Counted from the stretch's first letter, positions 20,343 through 28,488 are shown. The stretch is DNA of 40,642 nt from an uncultured Mucilaginibacter sp. (GCA_903891475.1 CAITEP010000001.1:1-40642); one strand, 5' to 3'. Notes: generated from the sequence alone by a model not told the origin. Numbers and translations are program-made.

Positions 20343-21061
20343 TGTTTTGCTATTTGTCGATTAATAAAGTCAGATTCTGCGAATAATTTGCATTGTTCAA
20401 TAGCGCCAATGGAGATATCTAAAATAATTTTAGAATCATTCCATGTCATTTTATTGACATGTGCTACCGGAACCAGAACTTTTTTGCCGCCAAACCAGTT
20501 GTGTGTATCTACTACTATATGAGTTATTTGCCAGGTATTATCATCGATAATAAAATCGTTCACATGTCCTATATCACCATCTGATGCATGGATATGGTAG
20601 CCATTGATGCGTTGTGTACTACGTAAATGAAGTTCAGCATTTGCTTTTTTATCATTTACAACTTCTAATGGTGGTTTTTCATCCATTTTGGGAAAAGGAA
20701 TGCTAACACCCAAATAGCCACCCGGATAAAGGCCGCTTAACCAATACCCTTCCCAGGCATAATGTTCATATAGCGCGATCTCCTGCTGACGGGAAACAGG
20801 TTTATTTGTATCGATATCCGGACTGTTTCTTATTTGTTCTTTTGTAAGATTAACAGGAAAAAACTCGTTTTTCCAACACGTATTTACTAATGCTGCGGGC
20901 GAAATCAATACTTCTTTGCCCGATAACCAACTACCTGTTTTCACTATGAGGTAGCGAATATCCCAGGTTTGGTCGTCGAAGTAAAAATCTTTCACCTCGC
21001 CAATATCTCCGTCTGTAGCTTCTATGCTGTTGTTTATTAAGCTATTTATGTTGTGTTCCAT
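20339..21061 (-). CDS. Protein with two PRC-barrel domains
   Basis: 240 residues with two repeats: residues ~8-65 (SIEATDGDIGEVKDFYFDDQ...RYLIV) and ~150-215 (HIHASDGDIGHVNDFIIDDN...THIVVDT). Both end in a W-x-x-x-x-(I/V)-x(3)V pattern with GGKKVLVP or GKEVLISP. PRC barrels mediate protein or RNA contacts, for example in RimM and photosynthetic reaction centre H. Stand-alone twin PRC proteins are common in stress loci, but their function is unknown. There is no signal peptide. It overlaps ppk2 by 4 bp and follows the SPFH gene by 46 bp. Confidence 0.85.
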   Translation of the reverse strand: MEHNINSLINNSIEATDGDIGEVKDFYFDDQTWDIRYLIVKTGSWLSGKEVLISPAALVNTCWKNEFFPVNLTKEQIRNSPDIDTNKPVSRQQEIALYEHYAWEGYWLSGLYPGGYLGVSIPFPKMDEKPPLEVVNDKKANAELHLRSTQRINGYHIHASDGDIGHVNDFIIDDNTWQITHIVVDTHNWFGGKKVLVPVAHVNKMTWNDSKIILDISIGAIEQCKLFAESDFINRQIAKQ

Positions 21062-21107
21062 TGAATAGATAATTAGGAAATTCAGTTACTTCAATTGCCC
21101 CTTTTTA

Positions 21108-22034
21108 TTAAACCTGTTCGCTCTCCTTTACAGTTTCGGTACCATTTTTTATTTTATCCTGACCAATGCCCATAGTTAACGCGGTTAAACCGGCCATGCT
21201 GCCCAAACCCATGGTTTCAACCGCCGAACTCGGAACAATAACTATTGTAGAATTTTGCTTTAACCCTTCGTACAACATATTCATAGCACGTAAATGCAGA
21301 GCAACCGGATTATTGGCGTAGGTTTTAGCCGCTTCGCCAAACTTCTCTGCTACCTGTCTTTCTGAATCTCCGAGAATTACGCGGGCCTGTCTTTCCCGTT
21401 CTGCTTGTGCCTGCATTGACATGGCATTTTCTAATGAAGCCGGTATCAGCACATCTTTTACTTCCACGGAGTTCACGTTAATGCCCCATGGTTCGGTGCG
21501 TTCATCAATAATTTTTTGCAATACACTACTGATCTTATCCCGCCCTTCAAGCATATCTGACAACATAGTTTTTCCAATAACGTCGCGTAAGGCAGTTTGA
21601 GAAGCCCAACTAATAGCGCTGATATAATCGGCCACCTCCAATGCTGCCTTTTGAGGGTCAAGCACTTTCCAAAACAATACGGCATCCACGTCAACCGGCA
21701 CTGTGTCTTTGGTTAATGTTTTTTCTGCTTTAAATGAAGTAGTGATTACCCTTGTATCAATCCAGTAAGGTATGGTGTCAAGAATAGGAATTATGAAAAA
21801 CAAACCGGGACCCCGAAGTGCCTGAAATTTGCCCAGGCGCAACACTACAGCCTTATCCCAGGGATTGGCAATATTAATTGATGAGGCCACAAAAGCAGCT
21901 AAAATTAAGCCCCCTGCTGAAATGATGATGCCTTCCGCGGAAGTAGCTATCCCACGCATGGAATAAGCAATTGCTATTGCTGTTCCAAAAATTATAACAA
22001 ATATGACGCTGGATAGAAAGCTTTTATTTTGCAT
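21108..22034 (-). CDS. SPFH/slipin (stomatin-prohibitin) membrane protein
   Basis: 308 residues. Two hydrophobic segments (about 9-26 and 32-50) precede a PHB/SPFH domain containing AVVLRLGKFQALRGPGLFFIIP, DTIPYWIDTRVITT and WGINVNSVEVKDVLIPASL. A helical tail with AQAERERQARVILGDSERQVAE follows, then a Gly/Thr-rich end. Slipins form membrane scaffolds, often paired with NfeD proteases; no NfeD is present here. First gene of the 13-gene minus-strand run ending in glgP, and directly downstream of island promoter site 2. Confidence 0.92.
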   Translation of the reverse strand: MQNKSFLSSVIFVIIFGTAIAIAYSMRGIATSAEGIIISAGGLILAAFVASSINIANPWDKAVVLRLGKFQALRGPGLFFIIPILDTIPYWIDTRVITTSFKAEKTLTKDTVPVDVDAVLFWKVLDPQKAALEVADYISAISWASQTALRDVIGKTMLSDMLEGRDKISSVLQKIIDERTEPWGINVNSVEVKDVLIPASLENAMSMQAQAERERQARVILGDSERQVAEKFGEAAKTYANNPVALHLRAMNMLYEGLKQNSTIVIVPSSAVETMGLGSMAGLTALTMGIGQDKIKNGTETVKESEQV

Positions 22035-22079
22035 TTGAGATCTCCTGTTTTATAAGTGTAAATAGTACATCAACACTAA

Positions 22080-22145
22080 CGAAGATACTTGCATTTGCCA
22101 CTTGAATTGTTATATAACTATGGGTATTAGTTATATGATTCACAC
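22080..22145 (-). promoter_or_regulatory. Composite island promoter, site 2 (SPFH-PPK2-N-ATPase-glgP run)
   Basis: On the minus strand, box 1 is GTGTGAATCATATAAC (22145-22130), box 2 ATATAACAATT (22115-22105), and the -7-like box TATCTTCG (22087-22080). The 14-nt and 17-nt spacings are conserved. It lies 45 bp before the SPFH start codon and divergent from site 9. Confidence 0.82.
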
Positions 22146-22184
22146 ATTTTTTTTTAAATAAAATTGCATAAGCCTATTTGAAAC

Positions 22185-22225
22185 GTGTGAATAATGTGAT
22201 CTATTGATAGGATTATGTAGTAATT
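22185..22225 (+). promoter_or_regulatory. Orphan copy of the composite boxes, site 9
   Basis: Box 1 GTGTGAATAATGTGAT (22185-22200) and box 2 ATGTAGTAATT (22215-22225) have the conserved 14-nt spacing on the plus strand, but no CAnnTTTG-like box stands 16-17 nt further on. No convincing gene follows; only a 28-codon frame at 22282. It may be a decayed promoter, an operator for site 2, or a start for a small RNA. Confidence 0.55.
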
Positions 22226-22281
22226 TCGGCAAATTTTATAATTCTAAACAGGGAGATACTGCCTAAAGCATTTAGATTAAT

Positions 22282-22368
22282 TTGGAGGTCCAAAAAGAGG
22301 ATGTTAATTGTGCTAAATTTTATGGAAAAACGATTGAATATGATATCCCCTATAAATTTGAGGCATAG
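22282..22368 (+). other. Possible 28-codon frame or gene remnant after site 9
   Basis: From TTG 22282 to TAG 22366-22368 the translation ends NCAKFYGKTIEYDIPYKFEA, which has protein-like composition. An overlapping ATG frame at 22301 gives only 23 residues. No family is recognised and no start is convincing. A dyad AAAGGT...ACCTTT at about 22373-22393 could end a short transcript. This may be a remnant or part of an RNA gene. Confidence 0.25.
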
Positions 22369-22404
22369 GTAAAGGTAGTTTGTAAACCTTTGTTGTTGCC
22401 CTGA

Positions 22405-22800
22405 TCATACTAAAAATAACCGCTTTGAAAAATAATCTCTAACAAAAGCATGTTGCTGATTTTCAGTCATTTTATCTGCGGGTTTGGTCTCTATCACTAT
22501 ATCCGTAAATCGATTATCCTTCCTTAAAAAATTATATAACTCAACTTTCGCATTGGTCGGACCGAAAAGAATTACGTCATTATAGTTTCTGATTACCTCT
22601 CCGAGCGCTTTGTAATAATCAGCTTCCTCGTGCTGCTCTTTGTTGTGCATCAGCTTTTCACTCCTGCCGAGCGTTTGTTCTTTTTCTTCATGCGTAAAAC
22701 TTGACTCAATGGTTTTTGTTTCGATTGGATCAACCGTAAATTCCATCAAATGGGCTTCCTGATGATCCATCCAAATGCCTAAACTTTTTTCTATGTTCAT
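22405..22800 (-). CDS. eRF1-domain-3-like (bacterial RF-like) protein
   Basis: 131 residues. It begins LGIWMDHQEAHLMEF, then has a charged middle (HEEKEQTLGR...EEADYYKALGEVI), then DVILFGPTNAKVELYNFL and DIVIETKPADKMTENQQHAFVRDYF. This W-x-D-H...GP-x-x-A-K...T-x-x-Q pattern resembles the small bacterial proteins related to eRF1 domain 3 ('translational machinery' or baeRF-like). Those may act on ribosomes, but no activity can be assigned here. A terminator at 22866-22900 separates it from the BON gene upstream, and I see no island motif, so it probably has its own promoter. Confidence 0.7.
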   Translation of the reverse strand: MNIEKSLGIWMDHQEAHLMEFTVDPIETKTIESSFTHEEKEQTLGRSEKLMHNKEQHEEADYYKALGEVIRNYNDVILFGPTNAKVELYNFLRKDNRFTDIVIETKPADKMTENQQHAFVRDYFSKRLFLV

Positions 22801-22865
22801 TTCGCGAATTTTATAAAATGGAGGTTTATTAATTACTTAATTTTTATCACAACATTATAAAAAAT

Positions 22866-22900
22866 AAAAACCAGCGGAAGATTTTCCTTCGCTGGTTTTT
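22866..22900. terminator. Bidirectional intrinsic terminator
   Basis: An 11-bp perfect stem, AAAAACCAGCG (22866-22876) against CGCTGGTTTTT (22890-22900), has a short extension and A/T tracts on both sides. It lies 5 bp after the BON gene stop on the minus strand, so it ends the SHOCT-cupin-BON unit. Confidence 0.85.
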
Positions 22901-22905
22901 AATTA

Positions 22906-23559
22906 CTAATATTCTATAACCAGTTCATTATCAACTGTCCACACACCAGGTGCGTTCCAGGCGATTTGCTCAGCTTCATCCTTCGCATAAAAGGAATTAA
23001 CAGTGCCTGTTAAAGTCACATTATTTCCAGCAACATCAACCTGGATTCCAAGTTCATCAATTGATGAGTTGCGTTCAAGCGCGCATTGTATATCCCTTTT
23101 TTCTACAGCATCGTGAGATTCAGATTTGATCTTAATATTATTACTGACACCCATTACACCAGAAAGGTTTTTTATTGCATTTTTTGCTGCCTCTCTTTGA
23201 TAATTCCATTCCAATTCACCTTCCAAAGTAACCCAGCCATTTTCAACTTTAACTTTGATCTTTTCTTCAGGAACTTCCCAATTCCATTTCCAGGCATTTA
23301 ACACTTCGTGGGAGATCTCAGCATCATTCTTTTTACCATAATCCCCGTATTTGATGGTAATTTCTTCGGCAACAGCCTTTACGCCCGATACATTTTTAGC
23401 CGCTTCTTCCGCTTCTAATTTTTTTGAGTAACTGTCAACTGTTCCGGTCAAAGTAATTACACCATCTTTAGCAGTTACGCCAATTTCAGCTGCATTTAAA
23501 AGTGGTTCCCATTTAATGGCATCCTGAACATCTTTCTGTAAATCCTGATTAGTTTTCAT
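22906..23559 (-). CDS. Triple BON-domain protein, copy 1
   Basis: 217 residues forming three BON domains at roughly 5-70, 80-145 and 150-217. Each has the alpha-beta pattern with VTLTGTV or WVTLEGEL and a G-V-x-x-V end (SGVKAVAEEI, SGVMGVSNNI, PGVWTVDNEL). BON domains usually bind phospholipids or membranes in the periplasm (OsmY, Kbp), but this protein has no signal peptide and appears cytoplasmic. It is paralogous to the protein at 31381-32070. Last gene of the SHOCT-cupin-BON unit behind promoter site 3. Confidence 0.93.
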   Translation of the reverse strand: MKTNQDLQKDVQDAIKWEPLLNAAEIGVTAKDGVITLTGTVDSYSKKLEAEEAAKNVSGVKAVAEEITIKYGDYGKKNDAEISHEVLNAWKWNWEVPEEKIKVKVENGWVTLEGELEWNYQREAAKNAIKNLSGVMGVSNNIKIKSESHDAVEKRDIQCALERNSSIDELGIQVDVAGNNVTLTGTVNSFYAKDEAEQIAWNAPGVWTVDNELVIEY

Positions 23560-23672
23560 TTTTGTTTTATTTTATAGATATATAAAAATTGTAGATTATG
23601 ATTATTAGAACCAGGAAACTGTACCTAGCATTAAAAACAGAAGGCTAATTTATTCCGACGAATTAAAACGCG

Positions 23673-24104
23673 CTATTCAGTTGTCTCTCCGTCGTATTTC
23701 TCCGGATTACTTTCCGCATCCGCTTTAGAAGGTCTGATAATACCATCCTTATGATGTGGTGGCCCATAAATGGTGTACATTTTTAGTTCATTTTTGCTAT
23801 CAGTATTGATAACATTATGTTTCGCTCCAGCCGGTACAACTATAGCATCGCCATCTTTAACATGATATTCGTTTTCGTTGATGATGCATTTTCCTTTTCC
23901 ACTTTCGAAACGAAAGAACTGGTCATTTGCATTATGTATTTCTTCACCTATCTCTTCGCCCGCTTTAAGGGTCATCAATACCACTTGCAGGTGTGTACTT
24001 GTATATAACACCCTTCGAAAATCAGTATTCTCCATCACATTGGTTTGAAGATGGGTACTGAATCCTTTCATTACCTCTATCGGTAGTTCTATGCTGTCTT
24101 TCAT
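23673..24104 (-). CDS. Cupin-domain protein
   Basis: 143 residues forming one cupin barrel. Motif 1 region LKAGEEIGEEIHNANDQFFRFESGKG has His and Glu residues that could bind metal. Motif 2 region DGDAIVVPAGAKHNVIN carries the last His ligand. The tail GIIRPSKADAESNPEKYDGE is polar. The ligand or substrate is unknown. It is 38 bp downstream of the SHOCT gene and 113 bp before the BON gene on the same strand. Confidence 0.9.
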   Translation of the reverse strand: MKDSIELPIEVMKGFSTHLQTNVMENTDFRRVLYTSTHLQVVLMTLKAGEEIGEEIHNANDQFFRFESGKGKCIINENEYHVKDGDAIVVPAGAKHNVINTDSKNELKMYTIYGPPHHKDGIIRPSKADAESNPEKYDGETTE

Positions 24105-24143
24105 TTTATTTTTATTTAGAATAGTATTATTTTCAATTATTGA

Positions 24144-24386
24144 TCAGGCAGAGGGGCTTTGATGCTGTTTTATGAAATCCATTTCAATAGCTTTTTTTCT
24201 TTCCTGATATTCAGCTGGCTCTATTTCACCCGCTGCAAATCGTCGCTGCAAGGCAAGCAATGGGTTAACCGATCTGTTTCGCTGACCTGGAATATCATAA
24301 GGCACAGCGAAGATCCAGACCAGCATCAGGCCCATCAAAAACCACCAAATGAAATCCATACCCCAGTAATTATTATAGTAAAACAT
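24144..24386 (-). CDS. Small membrane protein with SHOCT domain, copy 1
   Basis: 80 residues: one membrane segment (about 8-28, FIWWFLMGLMLVWIF), a YDIPGQR linker, then a SHOCT domain (LLALQRRFAAGEIEPAEYQERKKAIE). SHOCT is a short C-terminal module thought to mediate oligomerisation. It is paralogous to the protein at 32117-32338 over almost the full length. First gene after island promoter site 3. Confidence 0.9.
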   Translation of the reverse strand: MFYYNNYWGMDFIWWFLMGLMLVWIFAVPYDIPGQRNRSVNPLLALQRRFAAGEIEPAEYQERKKAIEMDFIKQHQSPSA

Positions 24387-24423
24387 GTTTTTGTTATTTA
24401 AAATTTATTGAATTATAACATTG

Positions 24424-24489
24424 CAAAACTGATGGCTTTTACTTTGAGAATTGTTATGCAATTCTCTTAATTAGTTACATGATTCACAT
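24424..24489 (-). promoter_or_regulatory. Composite island promoter, site 3 (SHOCT-cupin-BON unit)
   Basis: Minus strand: box 1 ATGTGAATCATGTAAC (24489-24474), box 2 GCATAACAATT (24459-24449), -7-like CAGTTTTG (24431-24424), with spacings of 14 and 17 nt. It lies 37 bp before the SHOCT start and is divergent from site 6. Confidence 0.85.
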
Positions 24490-24606
24490 GTTTTGTTAAA
24501 TACAGTACATAACGGAATTTGTATTAACATTTCGTATCACAATTCTCAAAGTTATTTCCAGACATAATTTTTCAACTTAAAATTGTATTGACATCCCTTT
24601 GTCTAT

Positions 24607-24672
24607 GTGTGAATTATGTAAGCAATTCCCAATATTATATAATACTTACATTGAACAAAGGCAACACCTTTA
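24607..24672 (+). promoter_or_regulatory. Composite island promoter, site 6 (small-protein/oxidoreductase unit)
   Basis: Plus strand: box 1 GTGTGAATTATGTAAG (24607-24622), box 2 ATATAATACTT (24637-24647), -7-like CACCTTTA (24665-24672), with spacings of 14 and 17 nt. It lies 47 bp before the ATG at 24720. Confidence 0.82.
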
Positions 24673-24719
24673 GGCAATAATTAATCTGATAAAAACAAAC
24701 GCTCAATAAGTATACAGCT

Positions 24720-25025
24720 ATGATGAAAATTGCATTAAATGAACCCGGAACCGGTACGTTATTGGAACTTGAAGTAAGTAAAATCGATACCGCAAGCGGA
24801 CAGGGTTGGTCAGTGATCACACCAGGAGGAAGAGTAGTGGTTATTAAATTCCGCGAAGGAGAATGGAAAACGGATAGTGAAAGCAATATTAGTTATGAGT
24901 TTTGGCAAACTGTTGGAAATGAAATAACCAGTTTGATTGGAAGAGAACGACAATCCCAAAATTCTCTTAAAACTAATACTTCGGAACCGAGGCCCAAAAG
25001 ACCAAGAATATGGTTAGAATTTTGA
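24720..25025 (+). CDS. Small protein of unknown function, family member A
   Basis: 101 residues, soluble, no signal peptide or membrane segment. The core GWSVITPGGRVVVIKFREGEWK followed by FWQTVGNEI shares a pattern with the third protein downstream (25326): G-W-x-(V/I), a G in a turn, a beta-strand, (E/D)-G-x-W and (V/I)-G-N-x-I. That suggests a small shared beta-rich fold. No known family is recognised. ATG 24720 is followed by a second ATG. It is first in a unit of five plus-strand genes behind promoter site 6. Confidence 0.75.
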   Translation: MMKIALNEPGTGTLLELEVSKIDTASGQGWSVITPGGRVVVIKFREGEWKTDSESNISYEFWQTVGNEITSLIGRERQSQNSLKTNTSEPRPKRPRIWLEF

Positions 25026-25046
25026 CTTGATTATCTTAACTAATAT

Positions 25047-25313
25047 ATGATAAGTGTTGAAATAGTTATTTGGGTTTACAATTTATCCTTGTGCCTGGTT
25101 GTAACCCCTATTGACGCTAAGTTTCGTCGTTTCAAAGTTGAAACAATTAATAGCACTCAGAATGCGATGATTGTAAAGTATTCTCCCGGTCATTCATGGG
25201 TTGCTGAAAAAGCAACGATGAAGTTTTTTACAAAAAAACATATTCGCAAATTGGGTAAATTAATAAAAATTGAAAGACCAGAATGGTTTGGACCAAAAGC
25301 ATCGATCCAATAA
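25047..25313 (+). CDS. Small basic protein of unknown function
   Basis: 88 residues with a hydrophobic N-terminal stretch (VEIVIWVYNLSLCLVVTP) that could be a membrane segment or part of a fold, and a basic C-terminal half (KKHIRKLGKLIKIERPEW). No family is recognised. Its position between two related small proteins, 21 bp and 12 bp from its neighbours, supports it as a real gene, although codon evidence alone is modest. Confidence 0.55.
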   Translation: MISVEIVIWVYNLSLCLVVTPIDAKFRRFKVETINSTQNAMIVKYSPGHSWVAEKATMKFFTKKHIRKLGKLIKIERPEWFGPKASIQ

Positions 25314-25325
25314 ACTTTTAATAAA

Positions 25326-25595
25326 ATGAGTTATGAAATTTTAATGATAGAAGATGTTTTAAGCATTCTTCATATTACTGAAGCAAGGTTCAATTCGCAC
25401 CAGGGTTGGCGCATTCAATTTGATGACGGCAAGGAAGCCTTGTTGTACAATTGCATTGATGGATGGATACAATACGGCGAAGCATGGTTATATAAACCTG
25501 CATTGGTAGCAATTGGAAATGCCATCGATAGTAGAATAATGGAAAAAACATCAAGAGCAACCGATCATTTCTTTTACGATATATTAGTTAACTAA
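25326..25595 (+). CDS. Small protein of unknown function, family member B
   Basis: 89 residues, soluble. The segment HQGWRIQFDDGKEALLYNCIDG followed by W and later ALVAIGNAIDSRI aligns in pattern with the protein at 24720, so the two look like distant paralogs. No named family is recognised. It ends 5 bp before the oxidoreductase gene, so co-expression is likely. Confidence 0.7.
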   Translation: MSYEILMIEDVLSILHITEARFNSHQGWRIQFDDGKEALLYNCIDGWIQYGEAWLYKPALVAIGNAIDSRIMEKTSRATDHFFYDILVN

Positions 25596-25600
25596 AATTT

Positions 25601-26596
25601 ATGAATAAAGTAATTGTGTTATATAGAAGGCCAATTGGAAAACCGGTATTGGGCGACTTTAGACTTAATATTGAAGAGGTTCCTGTACCAGATGACGGAG
25701 AAATATTGTTAAAAACACGTTATGTTTCGGTAGACCCATATTTGCGCGGAAGAATGAACGATGCTGCATCGTACGTACCACCTTTTCAGTTAAATAAACC
25801 TATACAATCGGGTATTATTGCCGAAGTGGCAGATTCTAATCATAGCGGGTATAAAATTGGTGATATTGTATCCGGCAATTTGGTATGGAAGGAATATCAA
25901 ATATCTTCGGGAAAAGGTTTGCAGCTTATAGAAACCCCCGATATTTATTTGACTGCCAATTTGGGTGTATTAGGAATGACCGGGCTTACTGCCTATTTGG
26001 GCTTAACCGAAATTGGTGTCCCAAAACCCGGGGAGACTCTTTTGGTTTCGGGAGCTGCAGGAGCTGTCGGAAGTATTGTTGGGCAGATCGGAAAAATAAT
26101 GGGATGCCGGGTGGTGGGTATCGCAGGCTCAGGCCAAAAGGTCGAGTTGCTGAAATCAAAATTCAATTTTGACGAAGGCATTAATTATAAGACTAACGTT
26201 GATTTAGACAAAGCTATCAAAACAGCTTGTCCTGATGGTGTGGATATTTATTTTGATAACGTTGGAGGTAAAATTTCAGATGCTGTTTTAAAAAATATAA
26301 ATAAACATGCCAGGATACCAATATGCGGGGCTATCTCTTTGTATAATGAAACCGAAGAAGAATCAGGGCCTTATGTGCAACCTTTACTTGTGAGAAAAAG
26401 TGCCTTGATGCAAGGTTTTTTAGTATCTGACTATTCAGAAAAATTCTCTGAAGCAAAAAAGCAATTATTTAATTGGTTAAAGGAAGGAAAACTCACCTAT
26501 CACGAAACTATTATTAATGGATTTGACCAAATTCCGCATGCTTTCATTGAATTATTTGAGGGGTTGAACGAAGGTAAAATGATCGTCAAGGTTTAG
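25601..26596 (+). CDS. NADP-dependent oxidoreductase, MDR family (leukotriene B4 dehydrogenase/curcumin reductase-like)
   Basis: 331 residues. It has the zinc-free MDR pattern: RYVSVDPYLRGRMND at the N-terminus, GMTGLTAYLGL, the nucleotide-binding SGAAGAVGSIVGQIGKIMGC near 150-170, and YFDNVGGKISDAVL. Enzymes of this group reduce alpha,beta-unsaturated aldehydes and ketones with NADPH, so detoxification of reactive carbonyls is a plausible role (inference). It is the fourth gene of the unit behind promoter site 6. Confidence 0.92.
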   Translation: MNKVIVLYRRPIGKPVLGDFRLNIEEVPVPDDGEILLKTRYVSVDPYLRGRMNDAASYVPPFQLNKPIQSGIIAEVADSNHSGYKIGDIVSGNLVWKEYQISSGKGLQLIETPDIYLTANLGVLGMTGLTAYLGLTEIGVPKPGETLLVSGAAGAVGSIVGQIGKIMGCRVVGIAGSGQKVELLKSKFNFDEGINYKTNVDLDKAIKTACPDGVDIYFDNVGGKISDAVLKNINKHARIPICGAISLYNETEEESGPYVQPLLVRKSALMQGFLVSDYSEKFSEAKKQLFNWLKEGKLTYHETIINGFDQIPHAFIELFEGLNEGKMIVKV

Positions 26597-26631
26597 GTCC
26601 GGTTGAAAAATCAAAAAAATAAATAATAATC

Positions 26632-27309
26632 ATGAAAGTATTAATGGTATTAACATCACACAGCGAATTGGGGAAAACCGGAAAGAAAACCGGGTTTTGG
26701 ATTGAAGAATTTGCTGCCCCCTATTATGTTTTGGCTGATGCCGGAGCAGAAATTACACTGGCATCGCCTAAAGGTGGCCAGCCACCGGTTGACCCTCAAA
26801 GTGAGATCCCCGGCGCACAGACACCTGCTACCCTTAGGTTTGACCATGACAAAATCCTAAAAGAAAGGTTAGCCAATACGTTGCCACTAAACACAATTAA
26901 CGAGATGCACTATGATGCGGTTTTTTACCCGGGCGGACATGGACCTTTATGGGACCTGGCCAATGACAGCGATTCAATCACATTAATTAAAGATTTTTAC
27001 GCACATCATAAGCCTATTGCTTTTGTTTGCCATGCGCCGGGTGTGTTAATGAAGGTAAAATTGCCCGATGGCAGCCCCTTAGTAAAGGGAAAAGAAGTTA
27101 CCGGCTTTTCTGACACTGAAGAAGAGGCTGTTCATTTAACAAATGTGGTTCCCTTCCTGGTGGAGGATGAACTGAAAAAACTTGGAGGTGTCTATAGCAA
27201 GGGACCTGACTGGGGTTCATATGTAAAGCAGGACGGCCTACTGATCACAGGACAAAATCCGGCATCATCAGCAGAAGCAGCGAAGTTGTTGCTAAAATCC
27301 ATTAGCTAA
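26632..27309 (+). CDS. DJ-1/PfpI-superfamily protein (Hsp31-like type 1 amidotransferase domain)
   Basis: 225 residues. The nucleophile elbow FVCHAPGVL has Cys133, and Glu25/Glu26 in WIEEFAAPYYVL and YPGGHGPLWDL are typical of the Hsp31/glyoxalase III branch. Members act as glyoxalases, deglycases or chaperones in carbonyl stress; which applies here is not visible. It is 35 bp after the MDR oxidoreductase, and a shared carbonyl-stress role is a reasonable inference. Confidence 0.9.
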   Translation: MKVLMVLTSHSELGKTGKKTGFWIEEFAAPYYVLADAGAEITLASPKGGQPPVDPQSEIPGAQTPATLRFDHDKILKERLANTLPLNTINEMHYDAVFYPGGHGPLWDLANDSDSITLIKDFYAHHKPIAFVCHAPGVLMKVKLPDGSPLVKGKEVTGFSDTEEEAVHLTNVVPFLVEDELKKLGGVYSKGPDWGSYVKQDGLLITGQNPASSAEAAKLLLKSIS

Positions 27310-27348
27310 ATCAAGTAAATAGTTTCCCTTGCGCAGGTTTCAGTTTAA

Positions 27349-28386
27349 CTACATAACCAAAACAGCAGCACCATGTATTTCACCTTTGCGAAGAGCGGCA
27401 AGTGCTTCATTTGCCTCTTGCAAAGGAAATAAGCGGGTTTCGGTTTTTAGTTGAATTTCCGATGCCAGATCAAAAAAGTCATCTCCGTCTTTTCGTGTAA
27501 GGTTTGCTACAGAACGGACTAACCTTTCTTCCCACAATAGCTGGTAAGGAAAAGATGGAATATCGCTCATGTGAATACCAGCACAGATCACACTACAGCC
27601 TTTATCAATGTCTTTGAGTGCTTTTGTGACAAGATCACCAACCGGTGCAAAAATAATAGCAGCATCCAATTTTGAAGGAGGTGTAACTCCAGAATCACCA
27701 GCCCATGTGGCACCTAACCCTGTTGCAAATGCCTGTGCGCCTATATCGCCATCCCTGGTGAAAGCATAAATTTCTTTCCCCTGGTGCAAAGCAATTTGTA
27801 TAAGTATATGGGCTGCCGCACCAAAACCATAAAATCCCAATTGCTTTGCATGGGGTTGTATCATTTTATATGATCTGTAACCGATAAGGCCGGCACAAAG
27901 CAAAGGCGCGGATGAAGGACTACCATACTGTGGAGACAAATGAAAGCAGTATTTTTGGAATGCAACTGTATATTCCGCATATCCCCCATCTATTGTATAT
28001 CCGGTGAACAACGCATTTTCACAAAGGTTTTCCTGCTCTCTCAAACAGTATTTACAATAGCCGCAGGTATACCCCACCCAGGGAACACCTACCAAATCTC
28101 CCGTTTTGAAATTAGCAGCCCCGCTACCTGTTTGGACTACTGTTCCGATGATTTCGTGGCCTGGTATAAGCGGTAATTTTGGATCAGGCAACTCACTATC
28201 CATAATGTGCAAGTCGGTACGGCAAACCCCGCATGCAATTATCTTAATTAATACCTGATCTGCTGCTGGTAACGGTATAGGAAGTGTTTTGCTTACCAAT
28301 GGTTTGCCTGCAACATCCATTACCATCGCCTTCATCGATTTTGGCAACGATGTCTGAATATTATTTGCCGAAAAATTATTTGTCAT
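27349..28386 (-). CDS. Zinc-dependent alcohol dehydrogenase
   Basis: About 345 residues. Catalytic-zinc ligands lie in IACGVCRTDLHI and PGHEIIG. The structural-zinc lobe is CGYCKYCLREQENLC. The coenzyme-binding motif is GFGAAAH, as in the single-domain AdhA-like group, in place of the usual GxGGxG. It would interconvert alcohols and aldehydes with NAD(P). The start ATG 28386 is firmly preferred: the further in-frame TTG 28410 falls inside the -7 box of promoter site 5. Transcribed towards the DJ-1 gene (convergent). Confidence 0.93.
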   Translation of the reverse strand: MTNNFSANNIQTSLPKSMKAMVMDVAGKPLVSKTLPIPLPAADQVLIKIIACGVCRTDLHIMDSELPDPKLPLIPGHEIIGTVVQTGSGAANFKTGDLVGVPWVGYTCGYCKYCLREQENLCENALFTGYTIDGGYAEYTVAFQKYCFHLSPQYGSPSSAPLLCAGLIGYRSYKMIQPHAKQLGFYGFGAAAHILIQIALHQGKEIYAFTRDGDIGAQAFATGLGATWAGDSGVTPPSKLDAAIIFAPVGDLVTKALKDIDKGCSVICAGIHMSDIPSFPYQLLWEERLVRSVANLTRKDGDDFFDLASEIQLKTETRLFPLQEANEALAALRKGEIHGAAVLVM

Positions 28387-28407
28387 ACCTATTCCTGATT
28401 TTTCAAA

Positions 28408-28472
28408 CAAATCTGCCAGATTTTAAGGTTTAAGTGTTATGTAATTAGATTAATTTGTTACATCATTCACAC
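28408..28472 (-). promoter_or_regulatory. Composite island promoter, site 5 (alcohol dehydrogenase)
   Basis: Minus strand: box 1 GTGTGAATGATGTAAC (28472-28457), box 2 ACATAACACTT (28442-28432), -7-like CAGATTTG (28415-28408), with spacings of 14 and 16 nt. It lies between the AraC copy 2 stop and the ADH start, so ADH is not simply read from the AraC transcript. Confidence 0.85.
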
Positions 28473-28488
28473 TAATAAACAGCTTAAT

